A DNA stretch of 34,417 nt from Bruticola sp004554425 (lineage in GTDB: Bacteria > Vulcanimicrobiota > Xenobia > Xenobiales > Xenobiaceae), in contig CATXCY010000030.1 in NCBI GenBank assembly GCA_958366945.1, positions 1 to 34,417 on the forward strand, written 5' to 3'. The notes below the pieces were generated by a model. It was not told where the DNA came from. It saw only the letters and a program-made list of their open reading frames with translations, and did not search any database. The translations under genes were made by a program, and so were the position numbers. Positions 1 to 8,816 of this stretch are shown one piece after another. Position 1 is the first letter of the stretch; every line of letters starts with the position of its first letter.

Positions 1-48
1 CCAACATAGTACGCGAGCGCCGTTTGTATTATTTGCCTAAATAAACTA

Positions 49-96
49 AATAGCCGAGCTTTGGCCGCTACATATCAGCCCCAAAGCTTGGCTATT
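49..96. terminator. Intrinsic terminator, probably bidirectional
   Basis: A 16-bp stem (49-64 with 81-96, one G-T type mismatch) encloses a 16-nt loop. T-rich tracts follow on both strands. It lies 36 nt past the stop codon of the minus-strand DsrE-like gene and would end that transcript; it could also end a plus-strand gene lying left of the window. Confidence 0.7.
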
Positions 97-132
97 CTTG
101 TCTTGAGCTATAGCGCAGTTTAAAACTGCTGG

Positions 133-495
133 TTAGGGCTTAATCACTTTGTCAGCTTGGACAAGCGTAGTAGCAATAGTAGCCATATCGGAAACTGTGC
201 CTACTACTTGTTCAGCTTCTAAATGATAGTGCTCTAAACAAGTAGAGCAGAGCAGAATTTTTACGCCTGAATCTTGCATAAAAGAAAGAGAAAGCGCCGC
301 ATCGCTGCCGCGCACAGCATTAAAAACACCTTCGGTATAGCAAATAATAATATCTATATCTTTGGCCTTATTTTCCAAATTGTGCAAAAATTTAGCCATC
401 ATAGTTTTGCCAAATTCCAGACCTTTTTCCGTTGTCTCGTTGGCTAATTGGTTCACCGTACCTAAAGTCGCACTTGTTAAAAGCAAAACTGTCAT
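133..495 (-). CDS. DsrE-family protein resembling the C-terminal half of YedF
   Basis: This 120-residue protein looks like the DsrE/DsrF-type C-terminal domain of YedF, a protein associated with selenium metabolism and sulfur transfer. The match rests on the N-terminal strand (MTVLLLTSATLG), the segment EGVFNAVRGSDAAL, the motif GVKILLCSTCLEHY with Cys83 and Cys86, and the ending ADKVIKP. YedF usually also has an N-terminal TusA/SirA domain with a CPxP motif; none is encoded here, so this is a stand-alone domain. The frame stays open upstream to 603, but ATG 495 is the better start: AGGGAGAA lies about 8 nt upstream and the extra 36 residues show no family resemblance. The biochemical role is not established, and the CxxC pair may be redox-active or carry sulfur or selenium. 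It is flanked by terminators and is probably monocistronic. Confidence 0.7.
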   Translation of the reverse strand: MTVLLLTSATLGTVNQLANETTEKGLEFGKTMMAKFLHNLENKAKDIDIIICYTEGVFNAVRGSDAALSLSFMQDSGVKILLCSTCLEHYHLEAEQVVGTVSDMATIATTLVQADKVIKP

Positions 496-578
496 AAAAA
501 AATTCTCCCTAAATAGTAAAAACGCGGTCAGTTTATATTTTTTTGCCGCTATATATAAAAATATACTACGGAAATAAT

Positions 579-624
579 TAAAAAAAAGCCTGCTCCTTAT
601 CATACTTTTGATAAAGCGCAGGCT
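579..624 (-). terminator. Intrinsic terminator of the DUF4127 gene
   Basis: On the minus strand the 7-bp outer stem AGCCTGC/GCAGGCT (618-624 with 587-593) encloses an inner TTATCA-type stem and is followed by eight T residues. It lies 23 nt past the stop at 647 and separates the DUF4127 transcript from the next minus-strand gene. Confidence 0.8.
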
Positions 625-646
625 AAAAAGCTAGACTAAATGTGTC

Positions 647-2389
647 CTAATGGACTACGTCTTCGGTAGCTAAAGTTATATTTAAGCGCTCTTCTATTTC
701 AAAAAGGCGCGGCCAGGGCAAGACGATTTCCAAAAACATACTGCGGAAGACAACTTTTTGACCTACGGTTGGAGAGTAGTAACTTTGGCCTAAAAGTTTT
801 TCGTCCCACAATTGTTGTGCCCAAGGAATTGCAGCTTGGCGAGCAGCTAAACCGGCTGGGCCAGCTTGATTGAGCAGCGGATCAGCCTTAATGTTGATAT
901 TTTTGTATTCTTTGCTTAAATTTTGTCTAATGACAGCTTGATAAGCATAATCGTCTATTAAGCGAGCGACAGTAAAAGCTTGTTGGGTTTTTTCACTTTC
1001 CAAACGACGATATATTGTCCAGTTTTTGCCTTTAACTAAGGCAATTTGGGCGGCACAAGCTTGGGCTATGGCTGTGCCCAAAGAATTTGAGGGCGTATTC
1101 CAAGCCGAGTAGCAAGCTAATTCCCAAATAGGTACGTTGTCTATAATGGTTTGAGCAAAAATAGGTTCGGCGCGGTTGACTAAATGTAAATCGGCTAAAC
1201 CGTAAGGCCTTTTTCTTTGATCAACAAATTTATTGTTAATACGCTCTAATAAATTTTCGGCTTGCGTTTTGGTTTTGTTGTCGCCTTCTAAAGTAGGAGC
1301 GGCAAAAGGCTTATCGCTGGGAGTTTCTACGAAGATAACTGTGCCTGTGCCTTCAGTTTCGGTAGCGCCGCTTAAATCCAAGTGAAGGCGAGCAGTTTCC
1401 GCTAAAGTGAAAGCTTCCATAGGCGGAACTTTATCTTTATAATCCGGGTCTGAATAATCTAACTCAATATGGGGAGTGTAGTTAGCTTCTTTAGCCAGCC
1501 AACCTACGGTCATATTGGAAGCTAGCTCGTCGGCACCGCACATAATATCTACTTTATCTTCAATATCAAGCTCTTTAATTTTAGCCTTAAGTTGGGCTAA
1601 TTCGCTAATATGGATGCCTTTGGAGGCGGCGTCGTCTTGGCCAATAACCAAATGATCGATAGTACCTTGAGCGGTAAAACGCAATAAATTATACAAAACT
1701 TCTAAATTGCGGTTGCGTACTTGCAAATATTCACGGAAGTATTTCTCCGGCACGTTGGCTGGAGGGTTAGCCTCACCACGGGCAGCCCAATTGCGCAAAC
1801 TAGTTTCGTAGGGCGCTTGGCCGTCGGAAGTGCGCAACGAAAGGCGCGGCACAATAGCCAATATTTCCAAATGCTGGCCTTTTCTAGCTAATTCCGGCAA
1901 AATTTGTAAGTTCGCTATGGCTTCAGCAGTGTCTATTCGAGCGGTGCGTGAAGCTATTAAGCCGCCATAGGCCAGCATATCGGCTGAAATAATAGCGTTA
2001 GAATATATAGGCTGGTCGCGCAACCAAGCTTTCAACTTTTGCGGCTGCCCAGGCGTGTAGGCTTTGCCTAACCACGAGCGCTCGGGCACAATTAAACTAC
2101 CGCCGCCTATGCGAGCAATTTGGCCAGGAAAAAGCCAATTGCAAGGACGATCATCTAAAGGAACATATAGTGCTTTCCATGGCTGAGCTTCTAAAGTTGG
2201 CTGCGCGGCGGCAGTACTCGAAGTCTTTACGCTTTTGGCTTCAAGCGTGGCTGGCGCGGCTATTTTATGGCCCTGAGCTTGAAAAACGCCTACATTGGCC
2301 GGTTGTACCGGAGCTTGTGGTTTGGCTAAACCGGCTCCGCTTAAAAGGAGAGTTAGGGAACAAGTATAAAAAAGCAATCTTTTAAACAT
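647..2389 (-). CDS. Exported DUF4127 family protein
   Basis: The 580-residue product has an N-terminal signal peptide (hydrophobic core LLFYTCSLTLLLSGAGLA), a Pro/Ala-rich linker to about residue 65, and then a DUF4127-like domain to the end. The domain begins with ALYVPLDDRPCN, continues with a segment containing ADMLAYGGLIASR, and has the acidic GQDDAASKG motif mid-protein. The family has no established biochemical function; the conserved Asp, Arg and Gly clusters suggest an enzyme or ligand-binding protein acting outside the cytoplasm. No in-frame ATG, GTG or TTG is available just upstream. The only strong Shine-Dalgarno sequence, AAAGGGAGG (2417-2425), lies 27 nt before the ATG, which is unusually far. 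The beta-propeller gene diverges from it. A terminator follows at 579-624. Confidence 0.75.
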   Translation of the reverse strand: MFKRLLFYTCSLTLLLSGAGLAKPQAPVQPANVGVFQAQGHKIAAPATLEAKSVKTSSTAAAQPTLEAQPWKALYVPLDDRPCNWLFPGQIARIGGGSLIVPERSWLGKAYTPGQPQKLKAWLRDQPIYSNAIISADMLAYGGLIASRTARIDTAEAIANLQILPELARKGQHLEILAIVPRLSLRTSDGQAPYETSLRNWAARGEANPPANVPEKYFREYLQVRNRNLEVLYNLLRFTAQGTIDHLVIGQDDAASKGIHISELAQLKAKIKELDIEDKVDIMCGADELASNMTVGWLAKEANYTPHIELDYSDPDYKDKVPPMEAFTLAETARLHLDLSGATETEGTGTVIFVETPSDKPFAAPTLEGDNKTKTQAENLLERINNKFVDQRKRPYGLADLHLVNRAEPIFAQTIIDNVPIWELACYSAWNTPSNSLGTAIAQACAAQIALVKGKNWTIYRRLESEKTQQAFTVARLIDDYAYQAVIRQNLSKEYKNINIKADPLLNQAGPAGLAARQAAIPWAQQLWDEKLLGQSYYSPTVGQKVVFRSMFLEIVLPWPRLFEIEERLNITLATEDVVH

Positions 2390-2496
2390 AGAGCCGGTTT
2401 CTCTAAGCTGAGCTGGCCTCCCTTTGCTATAAGAAAAGGCCGCTCGTCTAGCTTATAAATATATGCAAAATTTTAGCCTTAAGAGGATTTATATCT

Positions 2497-3480
2497 ATGA
2501 ATAAATGGAAGCTGTTTTTATGTTGGCTGTCTCTAGTAGCGGTGGCCTTTTTCTGTGCCTCGTCTGTGCCTTCTCAAGCTCAGGGCCTGACCGCGCCGCG
2601 CTTACTTATTTCCTGCTTTTTGGGCGACTCCATGAGCGTGGTAGACGCTAGAACTGTGCGCGTCAAAGGTACATTTTCTGTAGGTACTAACCCAGAGCGC
2701 ATGTCAGTTTCGCCAGATAATCGCTATATTGCCGTAGCTCAGCCCAAAACAGGGTGTATTTCCGTTATTGAAAGCGGCAATATGCGCTTTGGCAACAATT
2801 ATACCGACGAAAAAATTAAAACACCTGTCGATGTTTGCTTTTCCACCGATGGAGCCAGACTCTACGTTTTAGAGTCTTCCACTTGCTCTCTAATTGAATT
2901 GCATGTGCCTTCTTTTCAAGTTGTGCGCGTATTGCCCTTAAATGGTTTGGCTCCCAGCTTAATGCGTATCTCTAAAAACGGCGCCAAAATGTTTATCTCT
3001 CATGAAAATACTGGCCTTTTAACCGTAGTCGATCTCTTTAATTGGTCAATTTTTAAACAAATGAGCGTTGGCCCTAATGCTGGTGGTTTAGCTCTTTCTA
3101 AAGATAACGGACGTTTAATTGTAGCTTTGCCTTCTGAAAGTAAAGTGGGGATTTACAAAACTACCGATCTGCGCCTTTTGAGTAAAGTTCCTGTAGGCTC
3201 TGGTGCCAGTATTGTGGGCGTATCTCCCAAAGACCAAGTAGTTGTAATCAATTCCATTTCTAACGATGTTTCTATCTTTCCCTTAGATCGTCCCAGTTTG
3301 CGTTTCCGCACGGCAGTAGGAGTAGGGCCGCGCGATTTATGCTTTGCGCCAGATGGCTCTATGTGTTATATCACCAACTTCAATACCAACGATCTTTCTG
3401 TAATAGATATGAATACTGGCAAGCAGTTGGGACGTTTGGCAATCGGTCAAGGCCCACGTGCCATAGTTTGGGTTTATTAG
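2497..3480 (+). CDS. Exported YVTN/YncE-like beta-propeller protein
   Basis: The 327-residue protein starts with a clear Sec signal peptide (LFLCWLSLVAVAFFCASS, likely cleaved after SQA). It continues as about seven blades of a YVTN/YncE-type beta-propeller: repeated units of the type ISVIE, SPDNRYIAVAQP, TVVDL, DLSVIDMNTGK and VGPRDLCFAPDG recur about every 42 residues. Such proteins are periplasmic or surface proteins that bind ligands or partner proteins; no catalytic residues can be inferred. The ATG has an AGAGGA sequence about 10 nt upstream. It is divergent from the DUF4127 gene, so the two exported proteins may share a control region at 2390-2496. No clear terminator separates it from leuS. 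Confidence 0.8.
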   Translation: MNKWKLFLCWLSLVAVAFFCASSVPSQAQGLTAPRLLISCFLGDSMSVVDARTVRVKGTFSVGTNPERMSVSPDNRYIAVAQPKTGCISVIESGNMRFGNNYTDEKIKTPVDVCFSTDGARLYVLESSTCSLIELHVPSFQVVRVLPLNGLAPSLMRISKNGAKMFISHENTGLLTVVDLFNWSIFKQMSVGPNAGGLALSKDNGRLIVALPSESKVGIYKTTDLRLLSKVPVGSGASIVGVSPKDQVVVINSISNDVSIFPLDRPSLRFRTAVGVGPRDLCFAPDGSMCYITNFNTNDLSVIDMNTGKQLGRLAIGQGPRAIVWVY

Positions 3481-3605
3481 TGCTTTTATTAGGGCTTGGC
3501 AATTAGACAAAAAAGGAGGAGAAGGCGCCGACGCGAAAGCTCTTTGCCGATTTTTAAAGACAGCTAAGCCTGAGATTTTTTTTCTTAATTTAAGGAGTAT
3601 TTTTC

Positions 3606-6122
3606 ATGCAATACGATCCGGCTAGTTTTGAACAGAAATGGCGCGATATTTGGGAAGCCAAAAAGTTGCACCATGCCGTCAAGAGCGACAGCCGCCCCAA
3701 GTATTACTGCCTCGATATGTTCCCTTATCCTTCCGGTGAAGGGCTTCACGTAGGCCACTGGCGCGGTTATGTACTTTCCGACGTTATGAGCCGTTATATG
3801 ACTTTACACGGTCGCCAAGTGCTCCATCCTATGGGTTGGGACGCTTTCGGTTTACCTGCCGAAAATGCCGCTATTAAACGTGGTATCCATCCTGTGGCCC
3901 AAACTAAGGCTGCTACCAGCAATATGCGCCGCCAGCTCAAAGACATGGGCTCTATGTATGACTGGGATCGTGAAGTTAACTCTTCTTTGCCTGAATACTA
4001 TAAATGGACTCAGTGGACTTTCTTAAAAGCTTATGAAGCTGGTTTGGCTTATAAAAAAGAAGCTCCTATTAACTGGTGCCCTTCCTGCGCTACCGGTTTA
4101 GCCGATGAAGAAGTAAAAGAGGGACGTTGTGAGCGTTGCGGCACTTTGGTTACTAAAAAAGGTTTGCCTCAGTGGTTCTTCGCTATTAGCAAATATGCTC
4201 AGCGCTTAATTGACGATCTTAAAGATCTTGATTGGCCTGAGAAAGTTAAGAAAATGCAAATCGACTGGATCGGCCGCAGCGAAGGTGCTGAAGTTCGTTT
4301 TGCTATCGATGGTCACGAAAATGAAAGCTTGACCGTTTTCACCACTCGTCCCGATACCATTTACGGTGTTTCTTACATGGTATTGGCTCCCGAGCATGAA
4401 TTAGTACGCCACATTACTACTCCCGATCGTGCCGAGAAGGTTGAAGCTTACATTACTCGCACTTGCTCTCGCACCGAAGTAGAGCGCCAAGAGCAAAAGG
4501 AAAAGACCGGCGAATTTACCGGTGCTTATGCTATCAACCCTGTAAACGGTGCCAAAATTCCTATTTGGATTGCAGATTATGTACTTATGGGCTACGGCAC
4601 TGGCGCTATTATGGCTGTTCCTGCCCATGATGAGCGCGACTGGGACTTTGCTAAAGCTTTTAATTTGCCCATTAAGCAAGTGGTTATGACCGCCGCTCAG
4701 GCCGAAGCTTTAAAAGCTGATGGTATCGATTTTAGCGATCCTGCTGCCGTAAGCGCTGCTTGGCAAGCTAAATTCGGAGCTGATCCTTATGAGAAGCCTT
4801 ATTGCGAATTGGGCTATATGATCAATTCCGAAGAGTTTTCTGGTATGGAGTCTAACGTCGGTCGCAAAGCTGTGGTCGAAAAGTTAGAAAAGCTCAATAT
4901 CGGTAAGGCTGTAGTAAACTATCGTTTGCGTGACTGGTTAGTTTCCAGACAGCGTTACTGGGGCGCTCCCATTCCTATGGTTTATTGTGACAAGTGTGGC
5001 ATTGTGCCTGTTCCCGAAGATCAGCTGCCAGTCTTGTTGCCTCATGTAGAAAAGTACCAGCCTTCCGGCACTGGCGCTTCTCCTTTGGCTTCTTTGCCAG
5101 AATTTGTTAATACCACTTGTCCTAAGTGTGGCGGCCCGGCTAAGCGCGACACTGATACCATCTCTCAGTGGATTTGCTCTTCCTGGTACTTCTTGCGCTA
5201 TCCGTCCTACGATTGCCAAGATGCTGCCTGGCGTCGTGAAGATGTCGACTTCTGGAACCCTGTAGATCTTTACGTCGGTGGCATTGAGCACGCTGTATTG
5301 CACTTGCTTTACTCGCGCTTCTACACCAAGATCTTCTACGATTTAGGTTTAATCGGCTTCAAAGAGCCCTTCACTCGCTTATTTAACCAAGGCATGATCA
5401 CTAAAGTGGGTAGCTCCGGTCGCTTGGAGAAGATGAGCAAATCCAAAGGTAACGTAGTCAATCCCGACGATTTGGTTAAAAAGTATGGTACTGACGCTTT
5501 GCGCGCCTACTTGCTCTTCATTGGGCCGCCTGAATTAGATGCCGAATGGAATGATTCCGGTATTGAAGGCGTCTATCGCTGGATCCGTCGTATTTGGACT
5601 CTCATTACTGAGTGCCAAGTTACTCCTGGCAAAGAGACCGATCCGGAAATTTTGAAGACTACTCACCGCTTTATTAAGAAGATCAATGAAGATCTTTCTC
5701 GCTTGCACCTCAATACTGTGGTAGCTGCCTTAATGGAGTGGAGCAATTTCCTTATTGCTCGCGGAGCTAAAGGGCCGATTGCTCAGGAAACTTTAGAGCA
5801 ATACATTATTGTTATGTCTCCTGTAGCTCCTCACGCTGCTGAAGAGCTTTGGGCTTTCTTAGGCCACGAAAAAGGCATTTTTGAAAGTCGTCCCGCTTGG
5901 CCGGAGCATAACGAAGAGCACTTGGTAGAAAATGACTTTAACTTGGTAATTCAAGTTAATGGCAAGATGCGCGATATGATCCGTGTTCCTAAGGATTTAT
6001 CCAAAGAGCAATTGGAAGAGAGAGCCAAGGCTAGTGCCAAAGTGGCTTCCAGTATTACCGATAAAACTATACGCAAGGTGATCTATGTGCCTAATAAACT
6101 CATGAACTTTGTAGTTGGTTAA
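3606..6122 (+). CDS. leuS: Leucyl-tRNA synthetase
   Basis: LeuS attaches leucine to tRNA(Leu) in the cytoplasm using ATP. The 838-residue length is normal for a bacterial LeuS. The class I signatures are present: HVGH at residues 48-51 and KMSKS at about 609-613. Zinc-binding cysteine clusters appear in CPSC...CERC (about 158-178) and in CDKC/CPKC. The CP1 editing domain includes TTRPDTIYG and GTGAIMAVPAHDERD with the expected Thr-rich and Asp residues, so proofreading should be intact. The C-terminus ends with the usual tRNA-contacting domain containing NLVIQVNGKMRD. AAGGAG (3592-3597) sits 8 nt before the ATG. The 125-nt leader has a T-run but no recognisable T-box motif. Confidence 0.98.
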   Translation: MQYDPASFEQKWRDIWEAKKLHHAVKSDSRPKYYCLDMFPYPSGEGLHVGHWRGYVLSDVMSRYMTLHGRQVLHPMGWDAFGLPAENAAIKRGIHPVAQTKAATSNMRRQLKDMGSMYDWDREVNSSLPEYYKWTQWTFLKAYEAGLAYKKEAPINWCPSCATGLADEEVKEGRCERCGTLVTKKGLPQWFFAISKYAQRLIDDLKDLDWPEKVKKMQIDWIGRSEGAEVRFAIDGHENESLTVFTTRPDTIYGVSYMVLAPEHELVRHITTPDRAEKVEAYITRTCSRTEVERQEQKEKTGEFTGAYAINPVNGAKIPIWIADYVLMGYGTGAIMAVPAHDERDWDFAKAFNLPIKQVVMTAAQAEALKADGIDFSDPAAVSAAWQAKFGADPYEKPYCELGYMINSEEFSGMESNVGRKAVVEKLEKLNIGKAVVNYRLRDWLVSRQRYWGAPIPMVYCDKCGIVPVPEDQLPVLLPHVEKYQPSGTGASPLASLPEFVNTTCPKCGGPAKRDTDTISQWICSSWYFLRYPSYDCQDAAWRREDVDFWNPVDLYVGGIEHAVLHLLYSRFYTKIFYDLGLIGFKEPFTRLFNQGMITKVGSSGRLEKMSKSKGNVVNPDDLVKKYGTDALRAYLLFIGPPELDAEWNDSGIEGVYRWIRRIWTLITECQVTPGKETDPEILKTTHRFIKKINEDLSRLHLNTVVAALMEWSNFLIARGAKGPIAQETLEQYIIVMSPVAPHAAEELWAFLGHEKGIFESRPAWPEHNEEHLVENDFNLVIQVNGKMRDMIRVPKDLSKEQLEERAKASAKVASSITDKTIRKVIYVPNKLMNFVVG

Positions 6123-6145
6123 AAAGGCTTTAATGCTTAATTTAT

Positions 6146-6193
6146 AAAAATGACGGTTGAAAGTTCTGTCGAATTTTCGGCCGTTATTTTTTT
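6146..6193 (+). terminator. Intrinsic terminator of leuS
   Basis: A long stem begins AAAAATGACGG (6146-6156) and pairs with CCGTTATTTTT (6181-6191); with the inner G-T and A-T pairs it is about 16 bp. A run of T residues follows. It lies 23 nt after the leuS stop codon. Confidence 0.85.
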
Positions 6194-6269
6194 TGTGAAG
6201 GCAACTTAGAAGAGAGTTGCTACCTAAGTTGGAGGCCATTTAGTCTGATCTTTTGCGGAGGAGTTGATT

Positions 6270-7835
6270 ATGTACAGAAAGTTTTCCCATTATTTTACTG
6301 CTTTAGTTTTAGGTATCTCTCTGAGCGGCTGGGCTTCTTTCTGTTGCGTTCCCGCTCAAGCGCAAATTCCTGACACGGCTGCTGAGGCTAAACTTATTCA
6401 AATGGCTCGTGAGGGCGATTCCGAAGCTATTTATAATTTGGCCCTTACTTACATAAATGGTGACAAAGTTCGTACCAACTACAGAGAAGCAGCCAAACTT
6501 TTGGAAAAGGCTATAGCCGACAATTATTATCCTGCTTACGCTCAGTTGGCTAAGCTTTATTTACATGGTTGGGGAGTAGCTTTTGATGGACAAAAAGCCT
6601 TTGAACTTTATAAAAAAGGTGCTGCCCACCAAGATGGTTACGCTCTTTACGGTTTAGGTGTGTGCTACGACTATGGCTTAGGTACGGTGCCCAATTTTGC
6701 CATGGCCAAAAATTATTATACTAAAGCTGCCCAAGTCGGTTCCTACTTAGGCTGGTGCGGTTTGGCTCGCTTGCATACTCCCGAGCGCTCTCCTTATGCC
6801 AATACCGAGCAGAGAAAAAAATATTGTGAAAAGGCTTTATCTACTTGGCTTAGTTCCGAGCAAAACTATTTTGCTCCCGAATTGCGATTAGCTTTAGAAA
6901 CTTGTCCTCAATATCTTGATAAAGTTATTGCCAAATTAGAGCGCGGAGTAGATTTAGAGGCAGTAGTTCATAGTGTTGGCGCGGCTCAATATTTTAGCCT
7001 TTGTGAAGCTTTATACGCTCGTTATAACAAAGTCAGCCATGACGTCAATGATCGCTATCGAGCCTATAACTTAGCCTCTGAAGCCATAGATTTAGAGTAT
7101 TTGCCTGCCCGTGTGGCCTTAGCTCAACTTTTGGAAAGGCGTGGCGACTATGAGCAAGCTTCGGTCGTTTATAAGTATATTGCCGCTAAAGGTGATTTAC
7201 AATCGATTATATCTTTAGCCAATTACGCCGAAGCCCATCCTCAAAAAGTAGATCAACTATTTTGGAGTAAATTGCTGGAAAAGCTTAAAGGCTTAAATTA
7301 TCGTCCCGTTTATCGTTTGCAAGCTCACTATTTAATTTTAGCCGATCCTAAACATTTGACGAATGATGAAGTTAAGGCCGAGCATTATTTGGAGTTGTTG
7401 CAAAAATCTGCCGATTTAGGTGATGGTCTGGCTTGTTTAGAACTGAGTGACATTTATAACAGTGGCAAAATTGCTGCTGGTCGTTGGTCAGTAGAGCCTG
7501 ATCAGGAAAAAGCTTTTAAGTACTTGGCCGATCCTCTGAATTTTATTTATCCTTTAAATTATGCTTCCAAAGACAAAGCTGCACGCTTTGCCTCTTTAGG
7601 CGATCGTTACCTTTATGGCAAAGGTACTTCTACCAATAGTGGACAGGCTGTGGCTTGTTATGAACGCTCTTTAGCTGTCAGCTATAATGATCACGCTGCC
7701 TACCGTTTGGGCAGTTTGCTTATTAAGCAAAACAATCCAAAGCAAAAAGAACGCGGTACGAGATTATTGCAAAAAGTAATTCAAAATAAAAATTCTATCT
7801 ATGCTTCCCAGGCTATCAAATTGCTTAAACATTGA
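6270..7835 (+). CDS. Exported Sel1-repeat protein
   Basis: The 521-residue protein has a signal peptide (hydrophobic FTALVLGISLSGWASF, likely cleavage after PAQAQ) followed by many Sel1-like repeats, the SEL1 subclass of TPR. Examples are DSEAIYNLALTYINGD, YYPAYAQLAKLYLHGWGV, DGYALYGLGVCYDYGLGT and ARFASLGDRYLYGKGT. Sel1 proteins act as scaffolds for protein interaction, often in envelope assembly or signalling; no enzymatic motif is visible. A TTG two codons upstream (6264) also opens the frame, but the ATG at 6270 is preferred because GCGGAGGAG (6255-6263) lies 6 nt upstream. Terminators flank it on both sides (6146-6193 and 7892-7928), so it is monocistronic. Its partner is unknown. Confidence 0.8.
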   Translation: MYRKFSHYFTALVLGISLSGWASFCCVPAQAQIPDTAAEAKLIQMAREGDSEAIYNLALTYINGDKVRTNYREAAKLLEKAIADNYYPAYAQLAKLYLHGWGVAFDGQKAFELYKKGAAHQDGYALYGLGVCYDYGLGTVPNFAMAKNYYTKAAQVGSYLGWCGLARLHTPERSPYANTEQRKKYCEKALSTWLSSEQNYFAPELRLALETCPQYLDKVIAKLERGVDLEAVVHSVGAAQYFSLCEALYARYNKVSHDVNDRYRAYNLASEAIDLEYLPARVALAQLLERRGDYEQASVVYKYIAAKGDLQSIISLANYAEAHPQKVDQLFWSKLLEKLKGLNYRPVYRLQAHYLILADPKHLTNDEVKAEHYLELLQKSADLGDGLACLELSDIYNSGKIAAGRWSVEPDQEKAFKYLADPLNFIYPLNYASKDKAARFASLGDRYLYGKGTSTNSGQAVACYERSLAVSYNDHAAYRLGSLLIKQNNPKQKERGTRLLQKVIQNKNSIYASQAIKLLKH

Positions 7836-7891
7836 TTGTCGCCGACTGTATAAGCTTCACATGCTGAAAATGTGAACTATCTATAGACAGT

Positions 7892-7928
7892 AAATCCCGA
7901 GTTAGCTATGCTAGCTCGGGATTTTTTT
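7892..7928 (+). terminator. Intrinsic terminator after the Sel1 gene
   Basis: A nearly perfect 15-bp stem (7892-7906 with 7910-7924, core AATCCCGAG/CTCGGGATT) ends in a run of seven T residues. A second, weaker hairpin (TTCACAT 7856-7862 with ATGTGAA 7870-7876) precedes it. It lies between convergent genes and may also protect the end of the minus-strand transcript. Confidence 0.9.
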
Positions 7929-7956
7929 AGTTCAATAAGTAAATTTTTCTTATTGT

Positions 7957-8721
7957 TTATCTGTCGCGCAATTTATACAAAAGGCGCAATACTTCAATAT
8001 AAATATTTATTAAAGTAAGCAAAATTGAGAAAGCGAAGTACCACTCCATATATTGTGGCATATTTTGCCTGGCCGCTTGGCGCACGGTTTTGAAGTCATT
8101 GAGAAGCACATAGGAGAAGAAGGCAATAATAATTACGCTTATTATGATGGATAAGAGCGGATTACCATCTAAAATTGCACAGTAATCGAAACCTGCCAGT
8201 TTCATAAGGAAACCTATAATATAGCTGAAAATTAAGGCAAATAAGCCTATCATTACTACTTTGCCGTTGATATATTCATCTTTAATGATATTAGAGCGAT
8301 AAATAGTCAAACAGCCAAAGGTAATAGCAAAAGTTAAAATTAAAGCTTGAGTGCCGATGCCGGGAAATTCCATTTCGAAAATAGCTGTGATAAAACCTAA
8401 AGTAATACCTTCGCAAGCAGCGTACACATGAGATAAATATTGGGCGCATTCGGGCTTAAAGCAAATGATCAAACCCAAAACGAAGGTAAACAAAGAGATG
8501 ATCAAACTTCCTACAAGGAATGTGCTCGCAGAAACGAGTCCTGTATGTAAAGCCAAAGCTGACAATAAACCGGTTACGCAAGTTATGGCGGTCAGAAGAG
8601 TGGTTTTATTCATCACGCCTTCTATAGTTAAGCTCTGGGCTCGTTCCGGGATGCGTTCATTGTAAATAGCTTGTAACCTTGCATCTGTCAGAGCAGGATT
8701 GCCGCTTTTAAAACTACTCAT
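7957..8721 (-). CDS. Bax inhibitor-1/YccA-like membrane protein
   Basis: The 254-residue protein is an integral membrane protein with about seven hydrophobic helices. It starts with the FKSGNPAL stretch typical of the bacterial Bax-inhibitor-1-like subfamily (PF12811 type). The interior shows CEGITLGFITAIFE, which matches the family's conserved E-G-x-x-L-G helix, and YMEWYFAFSILLTLINIYIEVLRLL at the C-terminus. Family members such as YetJ are pH-sensitive calcium leak channels; this protein's ion specificity is inferred, not shown. The nearest Shine-Dalgarno sequence, AAAGGTGG, lies 13 nt before the ATG. The gene sits 95 nt downstream of the NRPS on the same strand and no terminator separates them, so read-through from the NRPS is possible. 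Confidence 0.85.
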   Translation of the reverse strand: MSSFKSGNPALTDARLQAIYNERIPERAQSLTIEGVMNKTTLLTAITCVTGLLSALALHTGLVSASTFLVGSLIISLFTFVLGLIICFKPECAQYLSHVYAACEGITLGFITAIFEMEFPGIGTQALILTFAITFGCLTIYRSNIIKDEYINGKVVMIGLFALIFSYIIGFLMKLAGFDYCAILDGNPLLSIIISVIIIAFFSYVLLNDFKTVRQAARQNMPQYMEWYFAFSILLTLINIYIEVLRLLYKLRDR

Positions 8722-8783
8722 AAGGGTAAAAATACCACCTTTCTACTTTTGGCTAACTATTAGTTTTAAAGTCTGTTTCCTAT

Positions 8784-8812
8784 ATAATACAACATAGTGT
8801 TGCCTTAAATAT
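8784..8812 (-). promoter_or_regulatory. Possible promoter with operator-like palindrome upstream of the Bax-inhibitor gene
   Basis: On the minus strand a TATTAT/TATATA -10-like sequence (8784-8789) is directly preceded by the palindrome CAACA-CTA-TGTTG (8790-8802). That is where an operator between the -35 and -10 elements would lie. The -35 element is poor, so this is a weak call. The 13-nt palindrome could also be a chance hairpin in the NRPS 3' region. Confidence 0.25.
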
Positions 8813-8816
8813 AGAG

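Noticed and set aside
115..129. Palindrome GCAGTTTAAAACTGC at the 3' end of the DsrE-like gene
   Set aside because: It is short, AT-rich at its centre and lacks a T-run; the stronger hairpin at 49-96 explains termination.
496..603. N-terminal extension of the DsrE-like frame to an ATG at 603
   Set aside because: The extra 36 residues do not resemble the family, overlap the terminator of the preceding gene, and ATG 495 has a good ribosome-binding site.
3481..3605. T-box riboswitch before leuS
   Set aside because: The conserved T-box sequence (TGGNACCGCG type) is absent and the leader is too short.
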